Below, one piece after another: positions 9,266 to 18,185 of a stretch of DNA of 64,000 bases. Origin of the DNA: Kribbella sp. VKM Ac-2569 (lineage in GTDB: Bacteria; Actinomycetota; Actinomycetes; Propionibacteriales; Kribbellaceae); assembly GCF_004216905.1 (NCBI RefSeq), contig NZ_SGXJ01000003.1, positions 1,178,001 through 1,242,000 of the forward strand. Direction: 5' to 3'. The position numbers and the translations under genes are program-made. Under the pieces are notes generated by a model. It ran no database searches, had not been told where the DNA came from, and saw nothing but the letters and a program-made list of their open reading frames with translations. Position 1 is the first letter of the stretch; each line of letters begins with the position of its first letter.

Positions 9266-9269
9266 CGGG
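9242..9269 (+). repeat. Direct repeat copy 1 (3' end of ctaA)
   Basis: A 28-base sequence consisting of GAACGCGG, one variable base (C here) and ACACCCGCCACCTGACGGG. It recurs at 12346-12373 in the same orientation with one mismatch (27/28). Copy 1 holds the final codons and TGA of ctaA. The two copies bracket 3.1 kb carrying the SCO6745-type and DUF222-HNH genes. Flanking bases do not match. Confidence 0.85.
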
Positions 9270-9354
9270 AAGTGTCGAATCCGGGCCATCTCGTTCGTCG
9301 CAAGGGTCAGAGGCAGGTCACAAGGGCGCTGTCACGACCAAGGAGATGCCGACG

Positions 9355-10173
9355 ATGCCGCACCCACTGGCCAAGGTCCACCGCATGTTCGAGCTCGTCG
9401 AGCCGATCGCCACCGTCACCTTCTCCGAGGCGCCGACCGAGGCGTTCCTGGCCCTCGGCATGCGCAACTACTGGGACGGATACTTCGCCGGCCGAGCCGC
9501 GCCACTGGGTCTCGCACCGGCCGAAGTCATGCATGCGGTCTTCTACAACTTCGCCGAAGGTGAGGTGGCGCGCCACATCCCGTGGGTCTGGGGCAAGACC
9601 ACCCCGGAGGAGGCAATCGCCGTGCGCGAGCGGGGCAGCACCTCCGCGTTGCGGCAGAGGATCGGGGAACTCGCCGACTCCCCTGGTCTGATGCGGGTCG
9701 CCGACCTCGCCACCCGCGCGGCGGTCAGCGCGCCGACCGAGGGCCGTCCGCTGTACGCCGGGCTCCGGGCGCTCGACGTACCCGAGCAACCGGTGGCCAA
9801 ACTCTGGCACGCGGCGACGCTGCTGCGCGAGCACCGCGGGGACGGCCACAACGCCGCCCTCGTCGCGAACGGCATCGGCGGCACCGAGGCCCACGTCCTC
9901 CTGGCTCTCTCGCTCGGAATGAGGCCGGAGGAGTTCGGCCGGATTCACCACCTGCCCAAGCCACAGCTGGCCGCTGTCGTCGACGGGCTGCGCGACCGCG
10001 GCCTCGTAGACGCGGCCGGCGGGTTCACCAACACCGGCCGGCAGACCAAGGAGCGGATCGAGGCCCTCACCGACGAACTGGCAGCACCGGCGTACGACGT
10101 ACTCAGCGCGGACGAGCTCGACGAGCTCATCGCGGGCCTCGAGCCGATCGCCGCCGCAGCACATGCCCATTGA
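9355..10173 (+). CDS. SCO6745-family protein with C-terminal winged helix
   Basis: A 272-residue protein of an actinobacterial family of unknown function. Its N-terminal two thirds are helical (MRNYWDGYFAGRAAPLG near residue 35) and the C-terminus is a MarR-like winged helix (PKPQLAAVVDGLRDRGLVD, then a wing GGFTNTGRQTKERI). The ATG at 9355 is preferred because AAGGAG (9340-9345) lies 9 bases upstream; an in-frame ATG at 9346 overlaps the site. It probably acts as a ligand-responsive regulator, but that is inference. It lies inside the segment bracketed by the 28-base repeat. Confidence 0.82.
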   Translation: MPHPLAKVHRMFELVEPIATVTFSEAPTEAFLALGMRNYWDGYFAGRAAPLGLAPAEVMHAVFYNFAEGEVARHIPWVWGKTTPEEAIAVRERGSTSALRQRIGELADSPGLMRVADLATRAAVSAPTEGRPLYAGLRALDVPEQPVAKLWHAATLLREHRGDGHNAALVANGIGGTEAHVLLALSLGMRPEEFGRIHHLPKPQLAAVVDGLRDRGLVDAAGGFTNTGRQTKERIEALTDELAAPAYDVLSADELDELIAGLEPIAAAAHAH

Positions 10174-10262
10174 CGACCGCGGGGCCGTGCGACAGGTTCT
10201 GGTGGGCCAGGACCTGATATTTCCTGTCCGCACCAACGCGACGCGATACCCGAGCGTATTCA

Positions 10263-10277
10263 GTTGCTGTAAGCAAC
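10263..10277 (+). terminator. Small hairpin downstream of the SCO6745-type gene
   Basis: Arms GTTGCT (10263-10268) and AGCAAC (10272-10277) with a 3-base loop, followed by CTTTGG. It lies 90 bases after the stop at 10173 and upstream of the HNH promoter. It is a weak terminator candidate. Confidence 0.35.
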
Positions 10278-10337
10278 CTTTGGTCAGATCTCCAACTCCG
10301 CAAGGCATTCCGGCATCCATCCGCGAGCGTTCGCGAG

Positions 10338-10366
10338 TTGAGTTCATCGAACACATGTTCTAATAT
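10338..10366 (+). promoter_or_regulatory. SOS promoter with LexA box for the DUF222-HNH gene
   Basis: A -35 TTGAGT (10338-10343), 17-base spacer and -10 TAATAT (10361-10366) end 6 bases before the ATG at 10373, implying a leaderless transcript. Between and over these lies TCGAAC-N4-GTTCTA (10347-10362), one base off the actinobacterial/Bacillus LexA consensus TCGAAC-N4-GTTCGA. LexA bound here would block the promoter, so the gene should be induced by DNA damage. No ribosome-binding site is visible, in keeping with a leaderless start. Confidence 0.75.
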
Positions 10367-10372
10367 AGAAGC

Positions 10373-12283
10373 ATGAGCGAGCCTTCGACCGTCACCATCA
10401 GCACCACCGCCGTACCTTCGGCGCCTGGTGCTGCGGCGACGACCGTCCCTACTCGTGACCGGACGGTCGTGGTGTCTGCATGGAGTGTTTGGGATGACGC
10501 GCCGCTCGACGATGACTACGTGCCAGACGACCTGGTCTACCCGACCGATACCGAACTCCCCGACGGCCCCGCGGTGATCAGTGAGCAGGACCAGTTCGAC
10601 GCCGATCTGGACGAGTTGCTGGGCCGGAATCGCTATTCCCGGGTGGACGAGTTCGAGTGGCAGGAATGGGACGGTGTCGAGCAGGACGCCGCGGAGCGGG
10701 AGATGCTGCGCCGGGAGGCGCCGGCCTGGGTGTTGCTGCCGCCCGGCGGCGCGCTGGCTGCCGCGTTGGAGGAGACCCGGCCGGAGGCTATGTCGCCGGT
10801 GGCGCTGATCGAGTTGATGAAGGCCGCGGACCGGCTGATCAGCTGGGGCGAGGCGATCAAGGCCGGTGCGACGGCGTCGTTCGTCCGGCAGCGCCGCGCC
10901 GAGCACCGCGAGTCGCCGCGCCCGACCCAGCTCGATTCCAGGGGTCGCCCGGTCGACCCGGAGCGGTCCTGGCACGGCGAGATCGCGCTGGCCCTCGGCC
11001 TGTCCCCCAACACGGTGGGGCGGCGGGTCGAGACCGCGCTGCGTCTGACCTCGTCCCTGTCCGCCACCTATTCGGGGTTGCGCTGCGGCGCGTTGACGTG
11101 GGGCAAGGCGCTGGCGATCTCCGAGGCGACCAGCCAACTCCCGGATGAGGCCGCACGAGCCGTGGAGGCGCACGTGCTGAAACGCGCCGCCAAGCAGACC
11201 CATCGGAACCTGCTGGAGTCGCTGCGCCGCCAGGTCGCCAAACACGTCACCACCCAAGCTGCCGGCGACCACCGCGCCGCGGTCGCCGAGCGGACCTGCA
11301 AGATCGTCCCGCTGGCCAACGGCATGGCCGGGCTGTGGATCGTTCACACCTCCGACAAGATCCAGCAGATCTGGGTCACCATCCAAGCCATGGCCACCCT
11401 CGCCAAACGCGGAACCCGCACCACCAACCCCACCAACCCCACCACCGATGCCGCTGCGCCGCTCGGCGCGCCCGCGGATCCCGAGCCGACCGCTCCCACG
11501 GACGCCGGCTCAGGAAGCCCGGACGCCAGACCCGATCCCGATCCGGATCCGGGCGCCACCCACGACGACATCGCCGCCACCGACACCGCCGCCAGCGCGG
11601 ATGCCGATGCCGGTCCGGATGCGGATGCCGGTGCCGGTGCCGAGAAGGACGTCCGGACCGCCGAGCAGCGACGTGCGGATGTGGCTGCGGATCTGTTCGA
11701 GCACATCCTGCGCAACGGGCTGGACTGGCTCGGCCGACGCCTGCCCGACCAGCACCGCCGCCGCCCACACATCGAGGTCGTCATCCCGGCCTCGACCCTG
11801 CTCGGCCTGGACGACGACCCCGCCGACCTCACCGGCTACGGACCCATCCCCGCCGAAATGGCCCGCCGCATCGCCGCCGACGGCACCTGGCGCCGGCTCC
11901 TCACCGACCCCGTCAACGGGTCCGTGCTCGAGGCCTCCACCACGCGCCACGACCCGGGTGTGTTGGTCACCGAAACCCTGCTTGCCCGACACCCGGTGTG
12001 CGCCTGGCCCGGCTGCAACCGCACCTCCCGCGACTGCGACCGCGACCACCTCACCCCGTTCACGCAGTCAGGCCGCACGAGTCTGACCGGGATGGCGCCG
12101 TACTGCGAATACCACCACGTCATCAAGGACACCAAAGCCTGGGGATGGAAAACCACCGCTCACCCCGACGGCTCCGTCACCCTCACGACCCCTACCGGCC
12201 ATCGATACACCACCGTCCCACCGGCCCGCGGACCGATCGCGCCATCAGCAACCCCACCGACGAACGATCCACCGCCGTTCTGA
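10373..12283 (+). CDS. DUF222 / 13E12-type HNH endonuclease-domain protein
   Basis: A 636-residue member of the DUF222-HNH (REP13E12-type) family. The DUF222 helical region spans roughly 130-330. Residues about 355-430 are a low-complexity Ala/Asp/Pro-rich linker made of repeated GAT/GCC codons. The C-terminus carries the HNH nuclease with a zinc knuckle: CAWPGC, then CDRDHLTPF and CEYHH (about 545-590). The catalytic DH and the HH pair are intact, so it should be active. In mycobacteria such genes are multicopy, DNA-damage induced and linked to mobile elements. Here a LexA box controls it and a direct repeat brackets it. Confidence 0.9.
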   Translation: MSEPSTVTISTTAVPSAPGAAATTVPTRDRTVVVSAWSVWDDAPLDDDYVPDDLVYPTDTELPDGPAVISEQDQFDADLDELLGRNRYSRVDEFEWQEWDGVEQDAAEREMLRREAPAWVLLPPGGALAAALEETRPEAMSPVALIELMKAADRLISWGEAIKAGATASFVRQRRAEHRESPRPTQLDSRGRPVDPERSWHGEIALALGLSPNTVGRRVETALRLTSSLSATYSGLRCGALTWGKALAISEATSQLPDEAARAVEAHVLKRAAKQTHRNLLESLRRQVAKHVTTQAAGDHRAAVAERTCKIVPLANGMAGLWIVHTSDKIQQIWVTIQAMATLAKRGTRTTNPTNPTTDAAAPLGAPADPEPTAPTDAGSGSPDARPDPDPDPGATHDDIAATDTAASADADAGPDADAGAGAEKDVRTAEQRRADVAADLFEHILRNGLDWLGRRLPDQHRRRPHIEVVIPASTLLGLDDDPADLTGYGPIPAEMARRIAADGTWRRLLTDPVNGSVLEASTTRHDPGVLVTETLLARHPVCAWPGCNRTSRDCDRDHLTPFTQSGRTSLTGMAPYCEYHHVIKDTKAWGWKTTAHPDGSVTLTTPTGHRYTTVPPARGPIAPSATPPTNDPPPF

Positions 12284-12345
12284 GCGGTCTCACGCTGCCT
12301 CGTCGACCGACGAACTGTTCTGGTCGGGAAGCCAGGTCTTCCAGA

Positions 12346-12373
12346 GAACGCGGGACACCCGCCACCTGACGGG
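12346..12373 (+). repeat. Direct repeat copy 2 (duplicate of the ctaA 3' end)
   Basis: 27 of 28 bases match 9242-9269; the ninth base is G instead of C. In the matching frame it would again encode RGTPAT and a stop, but no gene uses it here. It lies 62 bases after the HNH gene stop and 34 bases before the ScyD-type gene stop. It reads as a leftover of the ctaA end displaced by an insertion or duplication. Confidence 0.8.
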
Positions 12374-12380
12374 CGCCCGC

Positions 12381-12419
12381 GCGTCACTCAGTACTTCACC
12401 GCGTCACTCAGTACTTCAC
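12381..12419. repeat. Tandem 20-base duplication at the ScyD-type gene end
   Basis: GCGTCACTCAGTACTTCAC occurs at 12381-12399 and again at 12401-12419, a head-to-tail duplication with a 20-base period. The right copy contains the last codons and TGA of the leftward ScyD-type gene; the left copy is extra. It lies 8 bases from the 28-base direct repeat, so this junction appears to have been rearranged more than once. Confidence 0.8.
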
Positions 12420-13520
12420 TCTGTAGACCGCACCAGGCCCGAAGACCGGCGCGGAGACGAACAGCTGCCCTGCGCGGTTGAAGCCCGCACCGCCCGGCAG
12501 TGTCAGCTGATCCTTCACCAGCTCGCGCTTGTACCCGGCCCGGTGAGACCTGCCCGAGTACTGCAGGAACAGGCCGCCCTTCGTCGGGCCGTTCAACTCG
12601 AACTTCAGCCAGCTCGCCTTGTCGAGCTCGACCACCGCGAGCGTGCCCCGCGGACCTCCGGCCAGGTCAACGATCGACGTGTACCCGTCGGCGTACCGCT
12701 GGCAGTTGCCCTTGTACGGCTTGTCCGGGTTGCACACCGCGCCCACCGAGCCCGGCTTGATCCGCCAGATCTGCGACGTCCCCGGTGTGGCCGGGAAGCC
12801 ACGGAGCTCACCGACGTACCAGTAGCCGTCCGAGCCCACTGTCACCGACGTGGCGACGGCCTCGGCCGGGACCGGCGTACCGGCCGGCGGCAGCGGGTGG
12901 CCGTCCGGGTCCGTGGCGGGCAGACCGGTAGGAACCTTCACGACGCGTGGCTTGAGCTTCGCGACGGTCTTGATGTGGCCGTTCGGCCAGACCCGGAGCA
13001 GGTCGTTGCCGGCGGCGTCCGAGACCAGGACCGTTCCATCACTCAGCGCGGCGACGCCGAACGGGTTGGAGTCGGTCGGGTTCTCTTCCAGGTCGTACGG
13101 GTCCGGGTCCTTCTTCTGGTACGCGCCGATGTCGGCGATCTTGACCGGCGCCTTCCCGTATCGCATCCGGTAGAGCGTCGTGCTCCCCGGAAGCGGCGGC
13201 TGCCCCGGCTCTCCGCCCGCGCCGGTCAGCGCGTACGTCGTACCCCACTTGTTGGTGTCGATCGCCGGCGGGAACCCACCCGTGCCCGGCACCGTGCCGA
13301 GCTTCAAGGTCCGCTGCCCGTCTGTCACGTACACCGAGCCGTCGGTGACGCTGTAGATGACCTTGTTCCCGTACGTCGAGACGCCGCGCGGACCGTTGAG
13401 ACCTGTTGCCACCGGCTTCAGACTCGAGTGGCTGTGACCGGCGTCGGCCTGTCCCGCGACCAGAAGCGAACCGGTCAGTGCGAGTGCCGCGATCGCGGCG
13501 ATGCGTGTTCGTACCCCCAT
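12408..13520 (-). CDS. Secreted ScyD/ScyE-family protein
   Basis: A 370-residue protein of the ScyD/ScyE family, beta-propeller-like proteins with six-bladed NHL character; the function in actinobacteria is unknown. The start ATG at 13518-13520 gives MGVRTRIAAIAALALTG, a signal peptide with likely cleavage after AGQADA (about residue 27), so the protein is exported. AGGGGG lies 6 bases upstream of this start; earlier in-frame starts would bury the signal. Blade-like repeats such as LNGPRGVSTYG, NPFGVAALSDGTVLVSDAAGNDLL and VTVGSDGYWYVGEL are visible. The stop is inside a tandem duplication. Confidence 0.85.
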   Translation of the reverse strand: MGVRTRIAAIAALALTGSLLVAGQADAGHSHSSLKPVATGLNGPRGVSTYGNKVIYSVTDGSVYVTDGQRTLKLGTVPGTGGFPPAIDTNKWGTTYALTGAGGEPGQPPLPGSTTLYRMRYGKAPVKIADIGAYQKKDPDPYDLEENPTDSNPFGVAALSDGTVLVSDAAGNDLLRVWPNGHIKTVAKLKPRVVKVPTGLPATDPDGHPLPPAGTPVPAEAVATSVTVGSDGYWYVGELRGFPATPGTSQIWRIKPGSVGAVCNPDKPYKGNCQRYADGYTSIVDLAGGPRGTLAVVELDKASWLKFELNGPTKGGLFLQYSGRSHRAGYKRELVKDQLTLPGGAGFNRAGQLFVSAPVFGPGAVYRVKY

Positions 13521-13538
13521 GCGAATCCCCCTGCTGTT

Positions 13539-13554
13539 ACGCCTCCCCAGGCGT
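13539..13554. promoter_or_regulatory. Palindrome upstream of the ScyD-type gene
   Basis: ACGCCT (13539-13544), CCCC, AGGCGT (13549-13554): a perfect 6+4+6 dyad 19 bases upstream of the start and just before its ribosome site. It could be an operator or a 5'-leader hairpin; nothing else identifies it. Confidence 0.35.
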
Positions 13555-13654
13555 GGAACCCCCTCCACAGGCAGGTGCCCATCGCAACATCAGATCACGA
13601 TCAGGTCAACGGGGAAACGCACCGCGCCCGCAGCACGACTCTCAGTGCCAGATC

Positions 13655-14626
13655 TCAGTGCAGGAGCGGATCGATGGCCGCGGCGATGAACAGCAAGGCC
13701 AGGTAGATGTTCGAGAAGTGGAACAACCGCATCGGGCGCAGCGCGGCGCCGTCGGCGCCGGTGTGGGCCCGGAGCAACAACCGGCGCGCCTCGCGGAGGA
13801 ACACGAAACCGAGCACGATCGCGGCGATCGGGTAGACCATGCCGGTGTCGCCGACCGGCCAGAGCGCGAGCGACGTGATCACCATGACCACCGAGTACGC
13901 CATGATCTGCCGCGCGGTGGCGACCGGGGTGGCGACCACGGGGAGCATCGGTACGTCGACCGACGCATAGTCCTCGCGGTACCGCATCGCGAGCGACCAG
14001 GTGTGCGGCGGCGTCCAGAAGAAGACGACCAGGAACAGCACGACCGGCGTCCAGGCCAGCTTGCCGGTGACCGCGGTCCAGCCGATCAGGGTCGGGAAGC
14101 AGCCCGCGATCCCGCCCCAGACGATGTTCTGCACGGTCCGGCGCTTGAGCAGCATCGTGTAGCCGAAGACGTAGAACAGGTTCGCGGCCAGCGCGAGGCC
14201 GGACGACAGCCAGTTCACGTAGAAGCCGAGCTCGAGGGTGGCGAGCACACCGAGCACGACGCCGAAGATCGTCGCCGAGCGCGGGCTGACCGCGTGCCGC
14301 GGCAGCGGGCGGCGCCGGGTTCGGCGCATCTGCTCGTCGATGTCGCGATCGAGGACGCAGTTGATCGTGTTGGCGCTGCCGGAGGCGAGCACGCCGCCGA
14401 TCAGCGTGGCCACGACCACCTCGAGACCGGGCACGCCACCAGCTGCCAGGAACATCACCGGCACGGTGGTGATCAGAAGCAGCTCGATGATGCGCGGCTT
14501 GGTCAGACCGACGTACGCCTTCACCACGTCGCGCACCGACGGACTCACCACAGCGGTAGCGTCCGGCAGCGGCGTCGGGTACGACGTCGTCGCGGCAGGA
14601 CGCGGGTCGACGGCCGTCACGAACAC
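13655..14626 (-). CDS. ctaB: Protoheme IX farnesyltransferase (heme O synthase)
   Basis: A UbiA-family membrane prenyltransferase that makes heme O from heme B and farnesyl diphosphate. The first Asp-rich motif is in [20 protein letters not shown], and the second conserved loop is [15 protein letters not shown]. About nine hydrophobic segments follow a 40-residue cytoplasmic leader. GTG 14626 is the longest start; GTG 14620 (VTAVDPRP) is equally possible. It feeds ctaA, 4.4 kb away, and is divergent from tkt. Confidence 0.95.
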   Translation of the reverse strand: MFVTAVDPRPAATTSYPTPLPDATAVVSPSVRDVVKAYVGLTKPRIIELLLITTVPVMFLAAGGVPGLEVVVATLIGGVLASGSANTINCVLDRDIDEQMRRTRRRPLPRHAVSPRSATIFGVVLGVLATLELGFYVNWLSSGLALAANLFYVFGYTMLLKRRTVQNIVWGGIAGCFPTLIGWTAVTGKLAWTPVVLFLVVFFWTPPHTWSLAMRYREDYASVDVPMLPVVATPVATARQIMAYSVVMVITSLALWPVGDTGMVYPIAAIVLGFVFLREARRLLLRAHTGADGAALRPMRLFHFSNIYLALLFIAAAIDPLLH

Positions 14627-14868
14627 CTCGAACAGAGTGGGTTGACGCCGGATGAGCGGCGCTGACGATTCAGCAGTCTACGACGCCCCGTAGGAGGGTT
14701 CTCGCACCCCCCTCCGATGAGCCGGGTGTGATGTCGGAGACGTCCGGGAACAGCACCAGTTACCAGCTGGTTGACAAGCCTTGGAGCAATGTGCAGCCGA
14801 CAGGCGGCGTCACAGTAGGCTCTGCGTGAGATACCTAGAAGGTCACCATCGAGAGGAGCGCCGCCGGC
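14627..14868. other. Divergent ctaB/tkt control region
   Basis: 242 bases without a gene. It must hold the promoters of ctaB (leftward) and the tkt operon (rightward). A TTGACA hexamer is at 14771-14776, but no convincing -10 lies at standard spacing. A ribosome site GAGAGGAG (14851-14858) precedes tkt. I see no stable palindrome apart from short CAGCTG-centred symmetry near 14764. Confidence 0.5.
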
Positions 14869-17037
14869 GTGACGGAGAAGACCAGCCCAAAGCTTGAATG
14901 GACCGAACTGGACCAGCGCGCGGTCGACACCGTACGGGTGCTCGCGATGGATGCGGTCGAGAAGGTCGGCAACGGACATCCCGGTACGGCGATGAGCCTC
15001 GCACCGGCGGCGTACCTGCTGTTCCAGAAGGTGATGCGGCACAACCCGGCCGACACCCACTGGGCCGGCCGCGACCGGTTCGTGCTGTCCGCGGGGCACT
15101 CCAGCCTGACCTTGTACATCCAGCTCTACCTGGCTGGCTTCGGCCTCGAGCTGGACGACCTGAAGTCGCTGCGGACCTGGGGCAGCAAGACCCCGGGCCA
15201 CCCCGAGTACCGGCACACCGCCGGCGTCGAGACCACCACCGGCCCGCTCGGTCAGGGCATCGGCAACGCGGTCGGCATGGCGATGGCGGCCCGCCGCGAG
15301 CGCGGCCTCCTCGACCCGGACGCGCCGAAGGGCGAGAGCCTGTTCGACCACCAGGTCTACGTGATCGCCTCCGACGGTGACATCGAGGAAGGCGTCGCCT
15401 CCGAGGCGTCGTCGCTGGCCGGGCACCAGAAGCTCGGCAACCTGACGATCATCTACGACGCGAACAAGATCTCGATCGAGGACAACACCGACATCGCGCT
15501 GTCCGAGGACGTGGCGGCGCGCTACGCGGCGTACGGCTGGCACGTCCAGGACGTCGACTGGACCGAGGGCGGCACCGGCTACGAGGAAGACGTCCAGGCG
15601 CTGTACGACGCGCTGGAGGCGGCCCGGGCCGTGACCGACAAGCCGAGCTTCATCCGGCTGCACACGATCATCGGCTGGCCGGCCCCGAACAAGCAGAACA
15701 CCGGCAAGATCCACGGTTCGGCGCTCGGTGGCGACGAGGTCGCCGCGACCAAGAAGGTCCTCGGCTGGGACCCGGAGCAGACGTTCCAGGTGGCCGACGA
15801 CGTGATCGCGCACACCCGCGGGGCGCTGGACCGCGGCAAGGCCCTGGAGGCCGAGTGGACCGCGAAGTTCGACCAGTGGAAGGCCGCGAACCCGGAGCGG
15901 GCGGCGCTGCTGGACCGGCTCTCGAAGCGTGAGCTGCCGGCCGGCTGGAAGGACAAGCTGCCGAGCTGGGACGCCGACGCCAAGGGTGTCGCGACCCGCG
16001 CCGCGTCCGGCGACGTGCTGACCAATCTCGCGCCCGAGCTGCCCGAGCTCTGGGGCGGTTCGGCCGACCTGGCCGGCTCCAACAACACCACTCCGAAGGG
16101 CCAGCCGTCGTTCATCCCGGCGGAGTACTCGACGAAGGAGTTCTCCGGCGACGAGTACGGCCGGGTCCTGCACTTCGGGATCCGCGAGCACGCCATGGGC
16201 TCGGTGCTCAACGGCATCACGCTGCACGGCCTGACCCGCCCGTACGGCGGTACGTTCCTGGTCTTCTCCGACTACATGCGCCCGTCCGTCCGGCTGGCCG
16301 CGCTGATGCAGCTGCCGGTGACGTACGTGTGGACGCACGACTCGATCGGCCTCGGCGAGGACGGTCCGACGCACCAGCCGATCGAGCACCTCTCGGCGCT
16401 GCGGGCGATCCCGGGCCTGGACGTCGTACGGCCCGGTGACGCGAACGAGACGGCGGCCGCCTGGGCCACCATCCTGGAGCACACCGACCGCCCGGCCGGC
16501 CTGGCGCTGACCCGGCAGAACGTGCCGACGTTCCCGCGCGGCACCGACGGCTTCGCCACCACCGAGAACGTGCACAAGGGCGGTTACGTGCTGCTCGACA
16601 CCGATGGCACGCCGGACGTGGTGCTGATCGGCACCGGCTCGGAGCTGCAGATCGCGGTCGAGGCCCGCAAGGTCCTGGCCGACGAGGGCGTCAACGCCCG
16701 CGTAGTCTCGATGGTGTCCCGCGAGTGGTTCGACGAGCAGGACGACGCGTACCGCGAGTCGGTCATCCCGGCGGACGTGCGGGCCCGGGTCTCGGTCGAG
16801 GCCGGGATCGCGCTGAGCTGGCACGACATCGTCGGCGACGCCGGCCGCTCGGTGAGCCTGGAGCACTACGGCGCGTCCGCGGCGTACCAGACGCTGTACG
16901 ACGAGTTCGGCATCACCACCGACGCGGTCGTGCAGGCCGCGAAGGACAGCATCGCCGCCGCCGCGCAGATCAGCGGTCCGGGTGTCCCGCCCGGTCGCGC
17001 CGCCGCCGGGCCGGTCGGACCGGCCGACGCCAACTGA
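14869..17037 (+). CDS. tkt: Transketolase
   Basis: A 722-residue thiamine-diphosphate enzyme of the non-oxidative pentose phosphate pathway. Seen are [13 protein letters not shown] near residue 36, the ThDP/Mg motif region [13 protein letters not shown], and the C-terminal pyrimidine-domain segments [13 protein letters not shown] and [17 protein letters not shown]. The GTG start at 14869 follows GAGAGGAG at good spacing. It is the first gene of an operon with tal, pgi, zwf, opcA and pgl. The last 15 residues are a Pro/Gly/Ala-rich tail. Confidence 0.97.
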   Translation: MTEKTSPKLEWTELDQRAVDTVRVLAMDAVEKVGNGHPGTAMSLAPAAYLLFQKVMRHNPADTHWAGRDRFVLSAGHSSLTLYIQLYLAGFGLELDDLKSLRTWGSKTPGHPEYRHTAGVETTTGPLGQGIGNAVGMAMAARRERGLLDPDAPKGESLFDHQVYVIASDGDIEEGVASEASSLAGHQKLGNLTIIYDANKISIEDNTDIALSEDVAARYAAYGWHVQDVDWTEGGTGYEEDVQALYDALEAARAVTDKPSFIRLHTIIGWPAPNKQNTGKIHGSALGGDEVAATKKVLGWDPEQTFQVADDVIAHTRGALDRGKALEAEWTAKFDQWKAANPERAALLDRLSKRELPAGWKDKLPSWDADAKGVATRAASGDVLTNLAPELPELWGGSADLAGSNNTTPKGQPSFIPAEYSTKEFSGDEYGRVLHFGIREHAMGSVLNGITLHGLTRPYGGTFLVFSDYMRPSVRLAALMQLPVTYVWTHDSIGLGEDGPTHQPIEHLSALRAIPGLDVVRPGDANETAAAWATILEHTDRPAGLALTRQNVPTFPRGTDGFATTENVHKGGYVLLDTDGTPDVVLIGTGSELQIAVEARKVLADEGVNARVVSMVSREWFDEQDDAYRESVIPADVRARVSVEAGIALSWHDIVGDAGRSVSLEHYGASAAYQTLYDEFGITTDAVVQAAKDSIAAAAQISGPGVPPGRAAAGPVGPADAN

Positions 17038-17075
17038 AGACCACAACAGAACATTCGGAAGAAGGCATCGGATCC

Positions 17076-18185
17076 ATGAACGATCGCTTGAAAGCACTCG
17101 CCGACGCGGGTGTCTCCATCTGGCTGGACGACCTGTCGCGTGAGCGGCTGACCAGCGGCAGCCTGCAGGCGCTGATCGAGGACAAGCACGTGGTCGGTGT
17201 GACCACGAACCCGACCATCTTCGCCAAGGCCATCTCGGACGCCGACGCGTACGCCGAGACGGTCTCTCGGCTAGCCGCAGAGGGCGTGTCCGTCGACGAG
17301 GCGATCCGGGTGATCACGACCAGCGACGTCCGTGACGCCGCCGACGTGTTCAAGCCGGCGTACGACGACTCCGAGGGCCAGGACGGCCGGGTGTCGATCG
17401 AGGTCGAGCCGACCCTGGCGCACGACACCGCGAAGACGGTCGAACAGGCCAAGCAGCTGTGGGACATCGTCGGCCGCGAGAACGTCTTCATCAAGATCCC
17501 GGCCACCAAGGCGGGCCTGCCGGCGATCACCCAGACCCTGGCCGCCGGTATCAGCGTGAACGTGACGCTGATCTTCTCGCTGGAGCGCTACAAGGCCGTC
17601 GCGGAAGCGTTCCTGACCGGCCTGGAGCAGGCCGTGGAGAACGGTCACGACGTCACCAAGATGGCCAGTGTCGCGTCGTTCTTCGTCAGCCGGGTGGACA
17701 GTGAGATCGACAAGCGGCTGGACGCGATCGGCACCGACGAGGCCAAGGCGCTGAAGGGCAAGGCCGCGATCGCCAATGCCCGGCTCGCGTTCGAGGCGTA
17801 CGAGGAGATCTTCGCCAGCGACCGCTGGCGCGAGCTCGAGACCGCCGGCGCCAAGCCGCAGCGCCCGCTGTGGGCCTCCACCGGCACCAAGGACCCGTCG
17901 TACTCCCCCACCCTGTACGTCGACAACCTGGTCACCCGCGGTGTCGTGAACACGATGCCCGAGGCAACCATCAAGGCGGTCGAGGAGCACAGCGAGATCA
18001 CCGGCGACACGGTCCGCGGCGACTACGCCGGCGACCGCAAGGTGATCGACGACCTGGAGAGGCTGGGCATCTCGTACGACGAGGTCGTGCAGCTGCTCGA
18101 GGACGAGGGCGTCTCGAAGTTCGACGCCTCCTGGTCGGAACTGCAGGACACCGTCGCGTCTGCCCTCAAGGCGGCTGCCAAGTGA
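17076..18185 (+). CDS. tal: Transaldolase
   Basis: A 369-residue class I aldolase-fold enzyme exchanging C3 units between sugar phosphates. The Schiff-base lysine is in [15 protein letters not shown], with [13 protein letters not shown] following, the signature of the long bacterial TalB2-like branch. The frame is open far upstream inside tkt, but the ATG at 17076 (MNDRLKAL) fits the family, and GGAAGAAGG lies in the 38-base gap. Its stop overlaps the pgi start (GTGA 18182-18185). Confidence 0.97.
   Translation: MNDRLKALADAGVSIWLDDLSRERLTSGSLQALIEDKHVVGVTTNPTIFAKAISDADAYAETVSRLAAEGVSVDEAIRVITTSDVRDAADVFKPAYDDSEGQDGRVSIEVEPTLAHDTAKTVEQAKQLWDIVGRENVFIKIPATKAGLPAITQTLAAGISVNVTLIFSLERYKAVAEAFLTGLEQAVENGHDVTKMASVASFFVSRVDSEIDKRLDAIGTDEAKALKGKAAIANARLAFEAYEEIFASDRWRELETAGAKPQRPLWASTGTKDPSYSPTLYVDNLVTRGVVNTMPEATIKAVEEHSEITGDTVRGDYAGDRKVIDDLERLGISYDEVVQLLEDEGVSKFDASWSELQDTVASALKAAAK

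Noticed and set aside
11560-11665. Tandem nucleotide repeat in the HNH gene
   Set aside because: It is the low-complexity Ala/Asp linker, built from alternating GCC/GAT/GCG codons. The units are irregular and stay in frame.
14771-14776. TTGACA as the tkt promoter -35
   Set aside because: No -10-like hexamer at 16-19 bases; the match may be chance.
14617-17097. 826-residue minus-strand open frame opposite tkt
   Set aside because: Shadow of tkt: Arg/Gly/Val-rich composition without domains, caused by high GC at third positions. The same holds for other long antisense frames such as 57410-60625 (+) and 27865-29946 (+).
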